DNA of 64,000 nt, from NCBI GenBank assembly GCA_045626925.1, contig JAZUQZ010000029.1, positions 1-64,000 of the forward strand. Reading direction: 5' to 3'. The position numbers and the translations under genes were made by a program. Of this stretch, positions 7,950-16,291 are shown piece by piece; the first letter of the stretch is position 1, and every line of letters begins with the position of its first letter. Source of the DNA: Aphodoplasma sp045626925 (GTDB lineage Bacteria > Bacillota > Clostridia > UBA1381 > UMGS1253). The notes below the pieces were generated by a model that did not search any database, was not told where the DNA came from, and saw only the letters and a program-made list of their open reading frames with translations.

Positions 7950-8921
7950 ATGAAATTAGGAGTATTTAGTCCTGTATTGGCGGAAATGTCATTTGAAAAT
8001 ATGGTAGAATATTTATCTTCTCTTGGAGTACAACAGCTTGAAATGGGTGCGGGCGGTTATCCCGGTAAGGCTCATTTTGACCCGGAAGTTCTTTTGGCGG
8101 ATGATACAAAAATTGAAGAAATCAAAAACATTCTTACAAACAACAATATGACTATTGCAGCGATCAGTTGTCACGGAAATCCTGTGCATCCAAACAGAGA
8201 AATCGCACAGAAGTTTCATAAAGACTTTGAAAACGCTGTGTTGCTTGCAGAAAAATTGGGTGTTACTACTGTCGTAGGCTTTTCGGGATGCCCCGGTGAT
8301 AGCAGCGCAAGTACGCATCCAAACTGGGTGACATGCTCATGGCCAAATGATTATCTCGAGGTTCTTGAATATCAATGGAACGAGGTTCTTATTCCTTACT
8401 GGAAAAAGGAAGCAGAATTCTGCAAATCACATGGAATTGAGAAAATTGCCTTTGAGATGCATCCCGGATTTTGTGTGTACAACACCTTATCATTGCTTAG
8501 GCTTCGTGAGGCAGTCGGCGACATTATTGGTGCAAATGTTGACCCAAGCCATCTTTTTTGGCAGGGAATGGATCCTGTTGAGGTAATCAAGGTTTTAGGC
8601 AAGGAAAATGCAATCCACCACTTTCACGCAAAGGATACAAATATAGACAAGGTAAATACAGCGGTGAATGGTGTGCTTGATGTTGGCTCATATGCAAATA
8701 CATTAGAGCGTTCATGGGTATTTAGAACAGTCGGATATGGACATGATAAAAAAACATGGAATGATATTATAAGCATTCTTAAAATGGTTGGCTATGACGG
8801 TGTAATCAGCATTGAACACGAGGATTCGATTATGAGTCCCAAAGAAGGTCTTGAAAAAGCTATCAAGTTTTTGCAAAGTGTAATTATTTATGAACAGCAC
8901 GGAGAGGCATGGTGGATATGA
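7950..8921 (+). CDS. Second sugar isomerase/epimerase-like TIM barrel
   Basis: A 323-residue protein of the same fold as the preceding gene but clearly divergent: MKLGVFSPVLAEMSFENMV at the start, LEMGAGGYPG, AISCHGNPVHP, AFEMHPGFCVYN (metal-site Glu/His), GANVDPSHLFWQG and ISIEHEDS near the end. The longer form with HPGF and DPSHLFWQG is common in clusters with Gfo/Idh/MocA oxidoreductases. I chose ATG 7950 over the GTG at 7899 because the family begins at MKLG and the extra 17 residues do not look conserved. Its stop overlaps the next start as ATGA. Confidence 0.88.
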   Translation: MKLGVFSPVLAEMSFENMVEYLSSLGVQQLEMGAGGYPGKAHFDPEVLLADDTKIEEIKNILTNNNMTIAAISCHGNPVHPNREIAQKFHKDFENAVLLAEKLGVTTVVGFSGCPGDSSASTHPNWVTCSWPNDYLEVLEYQWNEVLIPYWKKEAEFCKSHGIEKIAFEMHPGFCVYNTLSLLRLREAVGDIIGANVDPSHLFWQGMDPVEVIKVLGKENAIHHFHAKDTNIDKVNTAVNGVLDVGSYANTLERSWVFRTVGYGHDKKTWNDIISILKMVGYDGVISIEHEDSIMSPKEGLEKAIKFLQSVIIYEQHGEAWWI

Positions 8922-9991
8922 TAAAGAATAGATACTTGCTTGGCATAATAGGCTTTGGTGGAATGGCAGGGCATCATGTTCAGCAACTTTCCAAGGGCAA
9001 CACCAAAGTTGAGGTTAAGGGTGTATATGATGTAAATCCTGAAAGACAAAAGGTGGCAGAGGACAAGGGCCTTATTGCATATGCTTCAAAGGAGGAATTG
9101 CTAAACGACCCTGAAATCGATATAGTTTTGGTTGCCACAACCAACGAGGTGCACGCAGAACTTTCCATTGAGGCGATGAAGTGTGGTAAGCATGTTATAT
9201 GCGAAAAGCCTGTAACAACTACTGCCACCGAGCTTGAAAGAATTATGGAAGCGGCAAAGAAGTACGGTAAGGTGTTTACAATAGACCAGAACAGGCGTAC
9301 AAATCGGGATTTTGTTCTTATGCGCCGCACAGTTGAATCTGGGATAATCGGAAAGCCTTATGTGATTGAGTCAAGGGTTGAAGGCTCAAGAGGTATGCCA
9401 ACGGGTTGGCGTACAAGCAAGGCGCTTGGTGGTGGAATGATGCTTGACTGGGGCGTACACCTGATTGACCAGATTATGTATATGTATAGCGATGTAAAAG
9501 TAAAGAGCATCTACTGTGTCAAAAACAGCATTCAGTACCCGGAGGTTGATGATAATTTCCGTATGATAATGATTCTTGAAAATGATATTGAGGTGCGTAT
9601 TGAGGTTGCTACCAACAACTATATAACTCATCCGAGGTGGTATGTGTTGGGTGAGACAGGTACAATGCAGATAGACAGTTGGGATTGTGACGGCAAGGTG
9701 ATACGTTGCATAGACAAGGACAATGTATGGTCAGAGGAAATTATCTACACTAAGGCGGGACCAACCAAAACAATGGCACCAAGAAATCCCGGAAGTGTTG
9801 AAACAATCAATCTTTCTGAGCCGACGGATGTTGAGGATAATCTCGATCCAGTTTACCATCAAATGGTTGATGCTATTGAAGGAAGAGCAGAACTTAAAAT
9901 CAAGCCTGAGGAGGCGCTCAGGGTTATAAAGGTAATGGAGGCTGCAATGAAGTCGTGGGAGACAAATGATGTTGTAAAAACGGATATATAA
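8918..9991 (+). CDS. Second Gfo/Idh/MocA-family oxidoreductase
   Basis: A 357-residue NAD(P)-dependent dehydrogenase: GIIGFGGMAGHHV as Rossmann motif, then CEKPVTTTATELE with the catalytic EKP lysine, and MMLDWGVHLIDQIM with the active-site Asp-His. ATG 8918 is preferred: GGAGAGG ends 10 nt upstream and it makes the usual 4-nt ATGA overlap, whereas the ATG at 8909 sits against the ribosome binding site. Two dehydrogenases flanking two isomerases suggests oxidation of a ring hydroxyl followed by re-reduction after cleavage or epimerisation. Confidence 0.92.
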   Translation: MIKNRYLLGIIGFGGMAGHHVQQLSKGNTKVEVKGVYDVNPERQKVAEDKGLIAYASKEELLNDPEIDIVLVATTNEVHAELSIEAMKCGKHVICEKPVTTTATELERIMEAAKKYGKVFTIDQNRRTNRDFVLMRRTVESGIIGKPYVIESRVEGSRGMPTGWRTSKALGGGMMLDWGVHLIDQIMYMYSDVKVKSIYCVKNSIQYPEVDDNFRMIMILENDIEVRIEVATNNYITHPRWYVLGETGTMQIDSWDCDGKVIRCIDKDNVWSEEIIYTKAGPTKTMAPRNPGSVETINLSEPTDVEDNLDPVYHQMVDAIEGRAELKIKPEEALRVIKVMEAAMKSWETNDVVKTDI

Positions 9992-10014
9992 ACTTCTTTA
10001 GCTAACTAATAAAA

Positions 10015-10040
10015 GACCAAAGTAAACCTTTAATTTGGTC
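10015..10040 (+). other. Hairpin after the oxidoreductase operon
   Basis: GACCAAA (10015-10021) pairs with TTTGGTC (10034-10040). There is no clear T-run, so it may be a processed or weak 3' end. An ATAAATT/AATTTAT hairpin lies just after it. Confidence 0.35.
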
Positions 10041-10094
10041 AAGAGAATCTCAATAAATTCCAATTTATCGAGCGGGCAGAACGGACTACTTTTT

Positions 10095-10220
10095 TTATGA
10101 AATTTGCCTACGGCAAGTGAAATAGCTTCGCTATGAAATACACTTCGTTACGGCACATGAAAAGGCAAATTTTATTTAATATCAACGAAGTTGATATTTC
10201 ATCAAAACAAGTGGCATCTA
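10095..10220. repeat. Multi-hairpin structured element
   Basis: Short stems follow one another with TGAAAT-like linkers. An outer arm AATTTGCC (10101-10108) pairs with GGCAAATT (10164-10171). Inside are TGCC-TAC-GGCA and ATAGC-TTC-GCTAT (10122-10134), and after it AATATCAAC-GAA-GTTGATATT (10178-10198). There is no ORF. The density of perfect small stems with trinucleotide loops is far above background and resembles a mobile palindromic repeat or a folded RNA. Family and function are unknown to me. Confidence 0.6.
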
Positions 10221-10244
10221 AACCATTCGGTTTTTCCAAATTAA

Positions 10245-10272
10245 GACGGACACCAAAAGGTATCCGTTTTTG
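10245..10272 (+). terminator. Hairpin terminator upstream of the beta-propeller gene
   Basis: GACGGAcACC pairs with GGTaTCCGTT around AAAA and runs into TTTTTG. It ends transcription through the structured region. A further hairpin, GCAGAC/GTCTGC, lies at about 10300-10319. Confidence 0.65.
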
Positions 10273-10392
10273 TTTTTACACTTAATTGCCGAAAATACCG
10301 CAGACAAAGCACCGTCTGCCGTTCCCATTTTATTTAGTGTAACGATACACGAAACAATAAACCTATTGATTTAAAAATTTGATATATGAACA

Positions 10393-10421
10393 TTGACACC
10401 ATTTATTCTTTGTGATATAAT
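10393..10421 (+). promoter_or_regulatory. Consensus extended -10 promoter
   Basis: TTGACA (10393-10398), a 17-bp spacer and TATAAT (10416-10421) with TG at 10413-10414. It drives the beta-propeller gene with a leader of about 90 nt. Confidence 0.85.
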
Positions 10422-10438
10422 CCACAATACAGAGGGGA

Positions 10439-10471
10439 TTTGGCGCACGACACGATGTTTTTAGGCGCCAA
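10439..10471 (+). promoter_or_regulatory. Leader hairpin before the beta-propeller gene
   Basis: TTTGGCGC (10439-10446) pairs with GCGCCAAA (10464-10471) within the leader, starting about 12 nt after the predicted transcription start. It could be a 5' stabilising stem or an operator, since an 8-bp inverted repeat directly downstream of a promoter is a typical repressor site. Confidence 0.4.
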
Positions 10472-10517
10472 AGGAAGAGAAATTTATTATCTTGAATTTT
10501 ACAAGGAGGAAAATATA

Positions 10518-11456
10518 ATGTCAAAACAACAACCAGGAAAGAAACCAATTATCAGAAAACTTGGCACAATTGCAACAAATGATATAGTTGAAACAACTCC
10601 GGTGGTATTTAAAGATCGACTATACAGACTTGAGGTAATTCGTGAAGCAAGAGAATGGAACAAAGAGGAGCGCAAAGGCTGGGAAGAGCCATGTCTTAGA
10701 TTTGTAGATGTAAAGTCACAAGAAATATTGCCCACTTTTGCAATAAATCATACCTTTGGCTTTGCATTTGCTGAGGGCGATATTATGTATGCCGTAGCGG
10801 GAGCAAATCCAAACTGGGGCAGTGATACATTACATTTTTATCGCTCAAAAGATCTTAGAAATTGGGAGTTATTTTCTGAGTACCATTTGCCAGGCTTTCG
10901 TATTTATAATATGAATATTGCAAAGATGGATGATGAATATACACTTCTTATTGAAACAAATCTTCCATCTGAGGAGTGTGGTCCGTATCCTTTCACTCAC
11001 AGATTTGCAAAATCAAAGGATTTGATAAATTGGGAGCTTACACCAACTGAGTGTGCATTTCAAAAGGACAAATATACGGGAAGTCCTGCACTTTATACAA
11101 TACCGGGCGACAAGCACTATTATGTAGGCTATTGTGAGGCTCTTCCAAACGCTCGTTATTCAAATTGCATTGCGCGCAGTGTTGATTTGATAAATTGGGA
11201 GTATAGTCCGTACAATCCTGTTTTGATGTATGATGATGTGGAAGATAAGAAGATTGCTTCGCCATTTTTAACTGAAAAAGAGCGAGAAAGAATTGAAAAG
11301 GCATTAGATATAAATAATAGTGACATGGAGTTTTGTGAGTTTTTGGGCAGAACGATTATCTATTATAGTTGGGGAGACCAAATGGGAACAGAATTTCTTG
11401 CTGAAGCGTGCTATGAAGGACCGCTTGCAGAGTTTTTACAGGGCTTGTTTGACTAA
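10518..11456 (+). CDS. Five-bladed beta-propeller glycosidase-like protein (GH43/GH32-like fold)
   Basis: A 312-residue cytoplasmic protein with no signal peptide. The repeated blade motif is visible: YRSKDLRNWEL, AKSKDLINWEL and ARSVDLINWEY, as in GH43, GH32 and related propellers. Candidate acidic residues include ETTPVVF near the start, MEFCEFLGRTIIYYSWGDQ near the end and the WEEPCLRF segment. Whether the full catalytic triad is present I cannot decide. ATG 10518 follows AAGGAGGA; the longer frame starting at 10440 would run through the leader hairpin. It is monocistronic and adjacent to the sugar-oxidation operon, so it may hydrolyse the same glycoside after import. Confidence 0.65.
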   Translation: MSKQQPGKKPIIRKLGTIATNDIVETTPVVFKDRLYRLEVIREAREWNKEERKGWEEPCLRFVDVKSQEILPTFAINHTFGFAFAEGDIMYAVAGANPNWGSDTLHFYRSKDLRNWELFSEYHLPGFRIYNMNIAKMDDEYTLLIETNLPSEECGPYPFTHRFAKSKDLINWELTPTECAFQKDKYTGSPALYTIPGDKHYYVGYCEALPNARYSNCIARSVDLINWEYSPYNPVLMYDDVEDKKIASPFLTEKERERIEKALDINNSDMEFCEFLGRTIIYYSWGDQMGTEFLAEACYEGPLAEFLQGLFD

Positions 11457-11474
11457 CAAAAAATTTCAAATAAC

Positions 11475-11505
11475 AAAAAAGACACTCATTTGAGTGTCTT
11501 TTTAT
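11475..11505. terminator. Bidirectional terminator
   Basis: AAAAGACACTCA pairs with TGAGTGTCTTTT with A/T runs on both sides, so it can serve the beta-propeller gene on the plus strand and the HAD-GtrA gene on the minus strand, whose stop codon lies inside the stem. Confidence 0.9.
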
Positions 11506-12460
11506 TAAATACAAACAACTTCATCATCAAAAAAGTAACCGGAATGCCGATTATGCCTGCTAATATATATGCAATAAGCTTGTCAAGTGAGAGCAGGTTA
11601 TAAACTATAAACACTATGATGTATTGGATTATAAAATTCGGCACATAGGAGAGTGCAAACTTTATAAACTTTATAAAACCAAGCGAAGCTTTAAATGTTA
11701 AAAGCGTATTTAAAAGATATGATATCACAAGGCTTGTGATATATCCCATAACAAAGGCACTGTTTGGGTCGAGAAGCATCGAGTAAAGATATGAAAACAC
11801 TACACTGTTTACAGTATTTACACAACCGATAAACAAAAAAGATAAAAACTCTCTGTCAAAAATCATTTTTAAAAGTTTTTTAACAGGACCCATTTTATAG
11901 GTATCCCATTTAATAAGCTTGTCACCGTCTACGACAAAGCTTTCTTTTTTTGCAAGCATAGCAAGCGGCGCATCAGATAATGAGTCGGAATAAAAGTTAT
12001 CAAATTCGACCTTGCCGTATGTATTATAAAGACGAGTAACCTTTTCCGCCCCATAACAGTTTAGCCCATCATATTTTCCTGTATATTTATCAACGCGCGA
12101 TGCAATAAGGTTTTTTATATCAATACGCTCGCATATAGGCAAAAGTAAAAACTCTGGTGATGCCGAAATAACAATATCATCCTCGCATTGCAAATCAGTG
12201 TACCATTTTTTTATGCCGCCATAATGCGTGTTCCAGAAAGAGTCGACAAGCTCATCAATTTTTTCTATGCTTTTAAAAAATTTATAAAATCGCTCTTTAA
12301 ATTGTGTCTTATCGTAAAAGCCTATAATATAACAAAAGAACGCCCACGCCTGATATGGAAGCCACAAAAGTATGCGCGGTTGCTTTTTTAAACAGTAAAA
12401 ATAAAAGTGAGCCGTGCTGTCGCCATCATATATAGTTTTATCAAAATCATAAACATTCAT
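11486..12460 (-). CDS. HAD-superfamily phosphatase fused to a GtrA-like membrane domain
   Basis: A 324-residue fusion. Residues 1-190 are a HAD-IB phosphatase: motif I DFDKT at 5-9, SAS at 99-101, K140 and DSLSDAPL at 159-166, close to phosphoserine phosphatase-like enzymes. Residues about 205-320 are four hydrophobic helices of the GtrA family (FLFIGCVNTVNSV, then ISYLLNTLLTF), which are linked to polyprenyl-phosphate-sugar handling in glycan assembly. The fusion suggests membrane-anchored dephosphorylation of a lipid- or sugar-phosphate; the substrate is inferred only. It lies 62 nt after ilvN with only a weak AAAGG site, so it may be read through from the ilv/leu operon. Confidence 0.88.
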   Translation of the reverse strand: MNVYDFDKTIYDGDSTAHFYFYCLKKQPRILLWLPYQAWAFFCYIIGFYDKTQFKERFYKFFKSIEKIDELVDSFWNTHYGGIKKWYTDLQCEDDIVISASPEFLLLPICERIDIKNLIASRVDKYTGKYDGLNCYGAEKVTRLYNTYGKVEFDNFYSDSLSDAPLAMLAKKESFVVDGDKLIKWDTYKMGPVKKLLKMIFDREFLSFLFIGCVNTVNSVVFSYLYSMLLDPNSAFVMGYITSLVISYLLNTLLTFKASLGFIKFIKFALSYVPNFIIQYIIVFIVYNLLSLDKLIAYILAGIIGIPVTFLMMKLFVFNKKTLK

Positions 12461-12522
12461 AATCGCTGCTGCCTTTCGTTGGTGCTAAAAAACAAACTTT
12501 TATATGGTCGATTTAATCATTT

Positions 12523-13029
12523 TTAAAAGTTTGTTATTTTTCTGATTGTTGTGCTGCCTTTTTCAAGAGAAACACTGCCGGTACGGCATATCTCAAGTAT
12601 TTTATAATTGCGCATAAGATTTATAAAATCATCAATTTTTTGACTTTCGCCCGTAAGCTCGAGCATAACAGAATCCTTTGAATAGTCAACAGTTTTTGCC
12701 TCAAAAGCTTCTGCAGCTGCACGCAGTTCATCGCGCGTGCTTATATCATTTGCAAGCTTTATAAGTAAAAGCTCCCGGCTTACAGAATTTGTCCCATCAA
12801 GCTCGCTTATCGAATAAACATCGACAAGCTTGTAGAGTTGGTTTATAAGCTGTTGCTTGCTCGACTCGTCGCCGTCAAAGACAACCGTAATGCGCGAAAA
12901 CTTGTTTGATTCTGTTTCGCTAACGGTGAGGGCACTAATATTAAATTGTCTGCGGCGGAACATACTTGTTACACGATTTAATACACCTGACTTATTGTTT
13001 ACAAGTACGGCTACGGTATATTTGGTCAT
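12523..13029 (-). CDS. ilvN: Acetolactate synthase small (regulatory) subunit
   Basis: A 168-residue ACT-domain protein beginning YTVAVLVNNKSGVLNRV, with RRQFNISALTV and a second domain ending in GSVSLEKG. This is the usual length and layout of the valine-sensing IlvN/IlvH subunit that activates IlvB and confers feedback inhibition. Its ATG lies one base after the ilvB stop with GAGGAGGG inside the end of ilvB, so the two are coupled. Confidence 0.96.
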   Translation of the reverse strand: MTKYTVAVLVNNKSGVLNRVTSMFRRRQFNISALTVSETESNKFSRITVVFDGDESSKQQLINQLYKLVDVYSISELDGTNSVSRELLLIKLANDISTRDELRAAAEAFEAKTVDYSKDSVMLELTGESQKIDDFINLMRNYKILEICRTGSVSLEKGSTTIRKITNF

Positions 13030-13030
13030 A

Positions 13031-14695
13031 TTATTTGCCCTCCTCTAATATGATATCGTCTGTCGAGCCGCCCGGCGGCAACATCGGGAGTACAACCTCG
13101 TCTTTATCAATAGTACAGTCGATTATATATGGTCCATTATAACTGATGCCCTTTTTAATCGCATTTTCAAGCGCACCAAGCGTATCGACTTTTTCGCCAT
13201 TTGCCCCAAATGCCTTTGCAAGTGCAGTAAAGTCGGTTTTTCTATCAAGTGTGGTGTTTGAATACCGCTTGTTAAAAAACATCGTCTGCCATTGACGCAC
13301 CATTCCAAGTACGCTATTGTTCATAATAAGTATCAGCACAGGGACATTGTATGTTACTGCAGTTGCAAGTTCGTTTAAACTCATTCCAAAGCTGCCGTCA
13401 CCGGTAATTAAAACACTGTGCTTTTTTGTTGCAAAAAATTGCCCGATAGCAGCACCCAAGCCATAACCCATTGTACCAAGACCGCCACTTGTGGCAAAGC
13501 TGCGATTTTTACTAAATGACAAATTTTGTACCGTCCACATCTGGTGTTGCCCAACATCTGTTGCAACACACATATCATCATTTAGATAACGGTTAAGTGT
13601 AAGGATTGCGTTTCTTGGTGTAAGGCTGCTGCGCACATCTGTATAAAGCAATTCTTCTTCTTTAAGCGATTTGATTTGCTCTTGCCATTGGGGCTTTTTA
13701 GACTCATTAACAAGCTTTAAAAGCTCAGAAAGTGTGGGCTTTAAATCGCCACGCAGGCCGAGTGCGTCGACATTTTTTGAAAGCTCCGAGCCGTCGACAT
13801 CGATATGAACAATGCTTGCGCCCGAAGCAAAACGCTCGCGATTACCGGTAACGCGGTCATTAAAGCGCACGCCGAGCGCGATGATACAATCGGCATTGTG
13901 CATCGCCATAGATGATGCAAAATGTCCGTGCATACCCTGCATTCCCAAAAAGCGCTCTTCGTTTGTATCAATAGATGCCAAACCCATCATCGAGCAGCCC
14001 ATTGGTGCGTCGATTTTTTCTGCAAGCTCAAGCATTTGCTTTTGAGCATTTGCGCTGATAATACCGCCGCCAAAATATATGTATGGTCTTTTTGATGTAT
14101 TGATATAGTTTGCTGCTTCAACAATACGCATTTGTTTTGCGGCCATAGGCTCTGCTTTTTTTATGGGGTCAGCTTTAATATATTCCCACATCGCAGTTTG
14201 GACATCTTTTGGCACATCGATAAGCACAGGACCGGGCCTGCCCGATTGTGCAATAACAAATGCCTCTCGTATAGTATCTGCAAGCTCGCTTACATCGCTG
14301 ACAAAATAATTATGCTTTGTAATTGGAAGGGTAATACCCGTGATATCAATCTCCTGAAAACTATCTGTGCCGATTTGCGATGTGGCCACATTGCCACATA
14401 TGACAACCATCGGAACAGAGTCAAGATGTGCCGTAGCGATACCTGTAACAAGATTTGTTGCACCGGGGCCGGAGGTTGAAATTACGACACCTGTCTTGCC
14501 GGATGCTCGTGCATACCCGTCTGCAGCATGCGCCGCGCCTTGTTCGTGCGCGCTCAAAACATGTGTTATTTCGTTTTCGTGTTTATAAAGCGAGTCATAC
14601 ACATCAAGTATCTGGCCGCCCGGATATCCAAACACCACATCGCAGCCCTGCTCAATCAATGTTTTTACAATTATATCTGCTCCTGATAATATCAT
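13031..14695 (-). CDS. ilvB: Acetolactate synthase large (catalytic) subunit
   Basis: Thiamine-diphosphate and FAD enzyme that condenses two pyruvates to acetolactate (or pyruvate and 2-ketobutyrate), the first common step to valine, leucine and isoleucine. At 554 residues it is of normal length. Visible are FGYPGGQILDVYD, the catalytic Glu in SAHEQGAAHAADGYAR, the FAD region, and the ThDP motif GDGSFGMSLNELATA ending in IMNN. AGGAGTGGGG precedes the ATG, 12 nt after leuB. ilvC and ilvD are not in the window. Confidence 0.97.
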   Translation of the reverse strand: MILSGADIIVKTLIEQGCDVVFGYPGGQILDVYDSLYKHENEITHVLSAHEQGAAHAADGYARASGKTGVVISTSGPGATNLVTGIATAHLDSVPMVVICGNVATSQIGTDSFQEIDITGITLPITKHNYFVSDVSELADTIREAFVIAQSGRPGPVLIDVPKDVQTAMWEYIKADPIKKAEPMAAKQMRIVEAANYINTSKRPYIYFGGGIISANAQKQMLELAEKIDAPMGCSMMGLASIDTNEERFLGMQGMHGHFASSMAMHNADCIIALGVRFNDRVTGNRERFASGASIVHIDVDGSELSKNVDALGLRGDLKPTLSELLKLVNESKKPQWQEQIKSLKEEELLYTDVRSSLTPRNAILTLNRYLNDDMCVATDVGQHQMWTVQNLSFSKNRSFATSGGLGTMGYGLGAAIGQFFATKKHSVLITGDGSFGMSLNELATAVTYNVPVLILIMNNSVLGMVRQWQTMFFNKRYSNTTLDRKTDFTALAKAFGANGEKVDTLGALENAIKKGISYNGPYIIDCTIDKDEVVLPMLPPGGSTDDIILEEGK

Positions 14696-14707
14696 TAAGC
14701 CCCACTC

Positions 14708-15799
14708 CTACTTTATTTTATCTTTAATAAGCTCGCCACATTTTTTGCAACCGATTTTTTCGTATTTGTTTGAACCACATAAATCAGATGGCATGATGTC
14801 TGCAGTGCGATATCCTTCATCAAGAAATTGTGAAACTGCATTTTCGATAGAATGTGCTTCTTTTTCCATATCAAAGCTATATCTAAGCATCATCGCAGCA
14901 CAAAGAATTGTCCCAATAGGATTTGCACTGTCTGTTCCTGCAATATCGGGCGCCGAGCCATGTATCGGTTCGTATATGCCACGCGTTGTGGCACCAAGAC
15001 TTGATGAAGGTATCATACCAATCGAGCCCGTAAGCATTGATGCTTCATCAGATAAAATATCTCCAAACATATTCTCCGTCACAATTACATCAAATTGTGA
15101 TGGATTTTTAATAAGTTGCATCGCACAGTTGTCGACAAACATATCACAAAGCTCTACATCGGGATATTCTTTGCCAAGGCGGCGCATAACACTTTTCCAC
15201 AAACGACTCGAGTCGAGAACATTGCTCTTTTCGACAGAGCACAAGCGTTTTTTGCGCTTCATAGCAGTTTCAAAACCGATTCTTCCAATGCGCTCAATTT
15301 GCGCCTCGTCATATGATAACACATCAGTTGCGACATTTTTGCCATCAATGATTTGTGTTTTGTGTTCGCCAAAATATATACCGCCAATAAGCTCACGCAC
15401 AATAATAAAATCGATTCCTTTATCTACAATAGATTTTTTCAGCGGTGACGCATCTGCAAGTTGGGGCCATATTTTGGTCGGGCGGTTGTTACTGTATACG
15501 CCCATACCCTTGCGCAAACGAAGAAGGCCTTTTTCGGGACGCATATCGCCGCGACAATCGTTCCATTTGTCGCCGCCGACAGCCCCAAGCAGCACACTGT
15601 CCGAGCCAAGACACCTCTCAAGCATTTCGTCGGGGAGCGGATTTTGCCACTTATCGATGGCGCACCCACCCATGTCCACATCTATGTAATTAAATTTGTG
15701 ACCATAAACATCGGCCACCCTGTCAAGCACCAAAAGTGCCTGCTCTATTATTTCGGGTCCGATTCCGTCACCGCGTATAACAGCAATATTTTTCGTCAT
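14708..15799 (-). CDS. leuB: 3-isopropylmalate dehydrogenase
   Basis: Oxidises and decarboxylates 3-isopropylmalate to 2-ketoisocaproate using NAD. The 363-residue protein has IAVIRGDGIGPEI at the start, RKGMGVYSNNRP, the RELIGGIYFG motif, VTENMFGDILSDEASML with the metal-binding aspartates, and the NAD-site EPIHGSAPDIAG. The ATG follows the leuD TAA directly and uses GAAGGAGG within leuD. Confidence 0.97.
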   Translation of the reverse strand: MTKNIAVIRGDGIGPEIIEQALLVLDRVADVYGHKFNYIDVDMGGCAIDKWQNPLPDEMLERCLGSDSVLLGAVGGDKWNDCRGDMRPEKGLLRLRKGMGVYSNNRPTKIWPQLADASPLKKSIVDKGIDFIIVRELIGGIYFGEHKTQIIDGKNVATDVLSYDEAQIERIGRIGFETAMKRKKRLCSVEKSNVLDSSRLWKSVMRRLGKEYPDVELCDMFVDNCAMQLIKNPSQFDVIVTENMFGDILSDEASMLTGSIGMIPSSSLGATTRGIYEPIHGSAPDIAGTDSANPIGTILCAAMMLRYSFDMEKEAHSIENAVSQFLDEGYRTADIMPSDLCGSNKYEKIGCKKCGELIKDKIK

Positions 15800-16288
15800 T
15801 TATTCATCCTCCTTCAAAGAGGAAAGTAGGCCGCCGCTTTTTATAATGCTTTGGATAAATGGCGGGAACGGTCTTGCGATATATGTTTTATTTTTTGTGA
15901 TATTTAAAATTTTTCCCGTATCAAAATCGACCATAATTTCGTCATCGGCTATAATATCGTCTGCCGCCTCGTCACATTCCAATATAGCAAGGCCTACATT
16001 TATTGCGTTGCGATAAAAAATTCTTGCAAAGCTCTTTGCAATTACGCATCCTATACCACTTGCTTTTATAACGAGTGGGGCGTGCTCCCTTGATGAGCCG
16101 CATCCAAAGTTTTTGCCTGCAACAATTACATCGCCTGATGAAACTTTTTTAACAAATTCCTTGTCAATATCCTCCATACAATGCTTTGCAAGCTCATCTA
16201 TATCCGGAGTGTTAAGATAGCGTGCGGGGATAATAACATCTGTATCTATATTGTCGCTATATTTAAAGGCTTTTCCCTTTGTGTTCAT
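15800..16288 (-). CDS. leuD: 3-isopropylmalate dehydratase small subunit
   Basis: The swivelling domain of isopropylmalate isomerase, 162 residues, with DNIDTDVIIPARYL and the signature FGCGSSREHAPLVIKASG that contributes substrate-binding residues. It is three bases after leuC with GAGGAGGC as ribosome binding site, fitting the equimolar LeuC-LeuD complex. Confidence 0.97.
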   Translation of the reverse strand: MNTKGKAFKYSDNIDTDVIIPARYLNTPDIDELAKHCMEDIDKEFVKKVSSGDVIVAGKNFGCGSSREHAPLVIKASGIGCVIAKSFARIFYRNAINVGLAILECDEAADDIIADDEIMVDFDTGKILNITKNKTYIARPFPPFIQSIIKSGGLLSSLKEDE

Positions 16289-16291
16289 CGT

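Noticed and set aside
14745..15689. A 314-codon plus-strand open frame opposite leuB
   Set aside because: It is the complement of a well-supported leuB with all catalytic motifs. It has no ribosome binding site and an unlikely composition, so it is a shadow frame.
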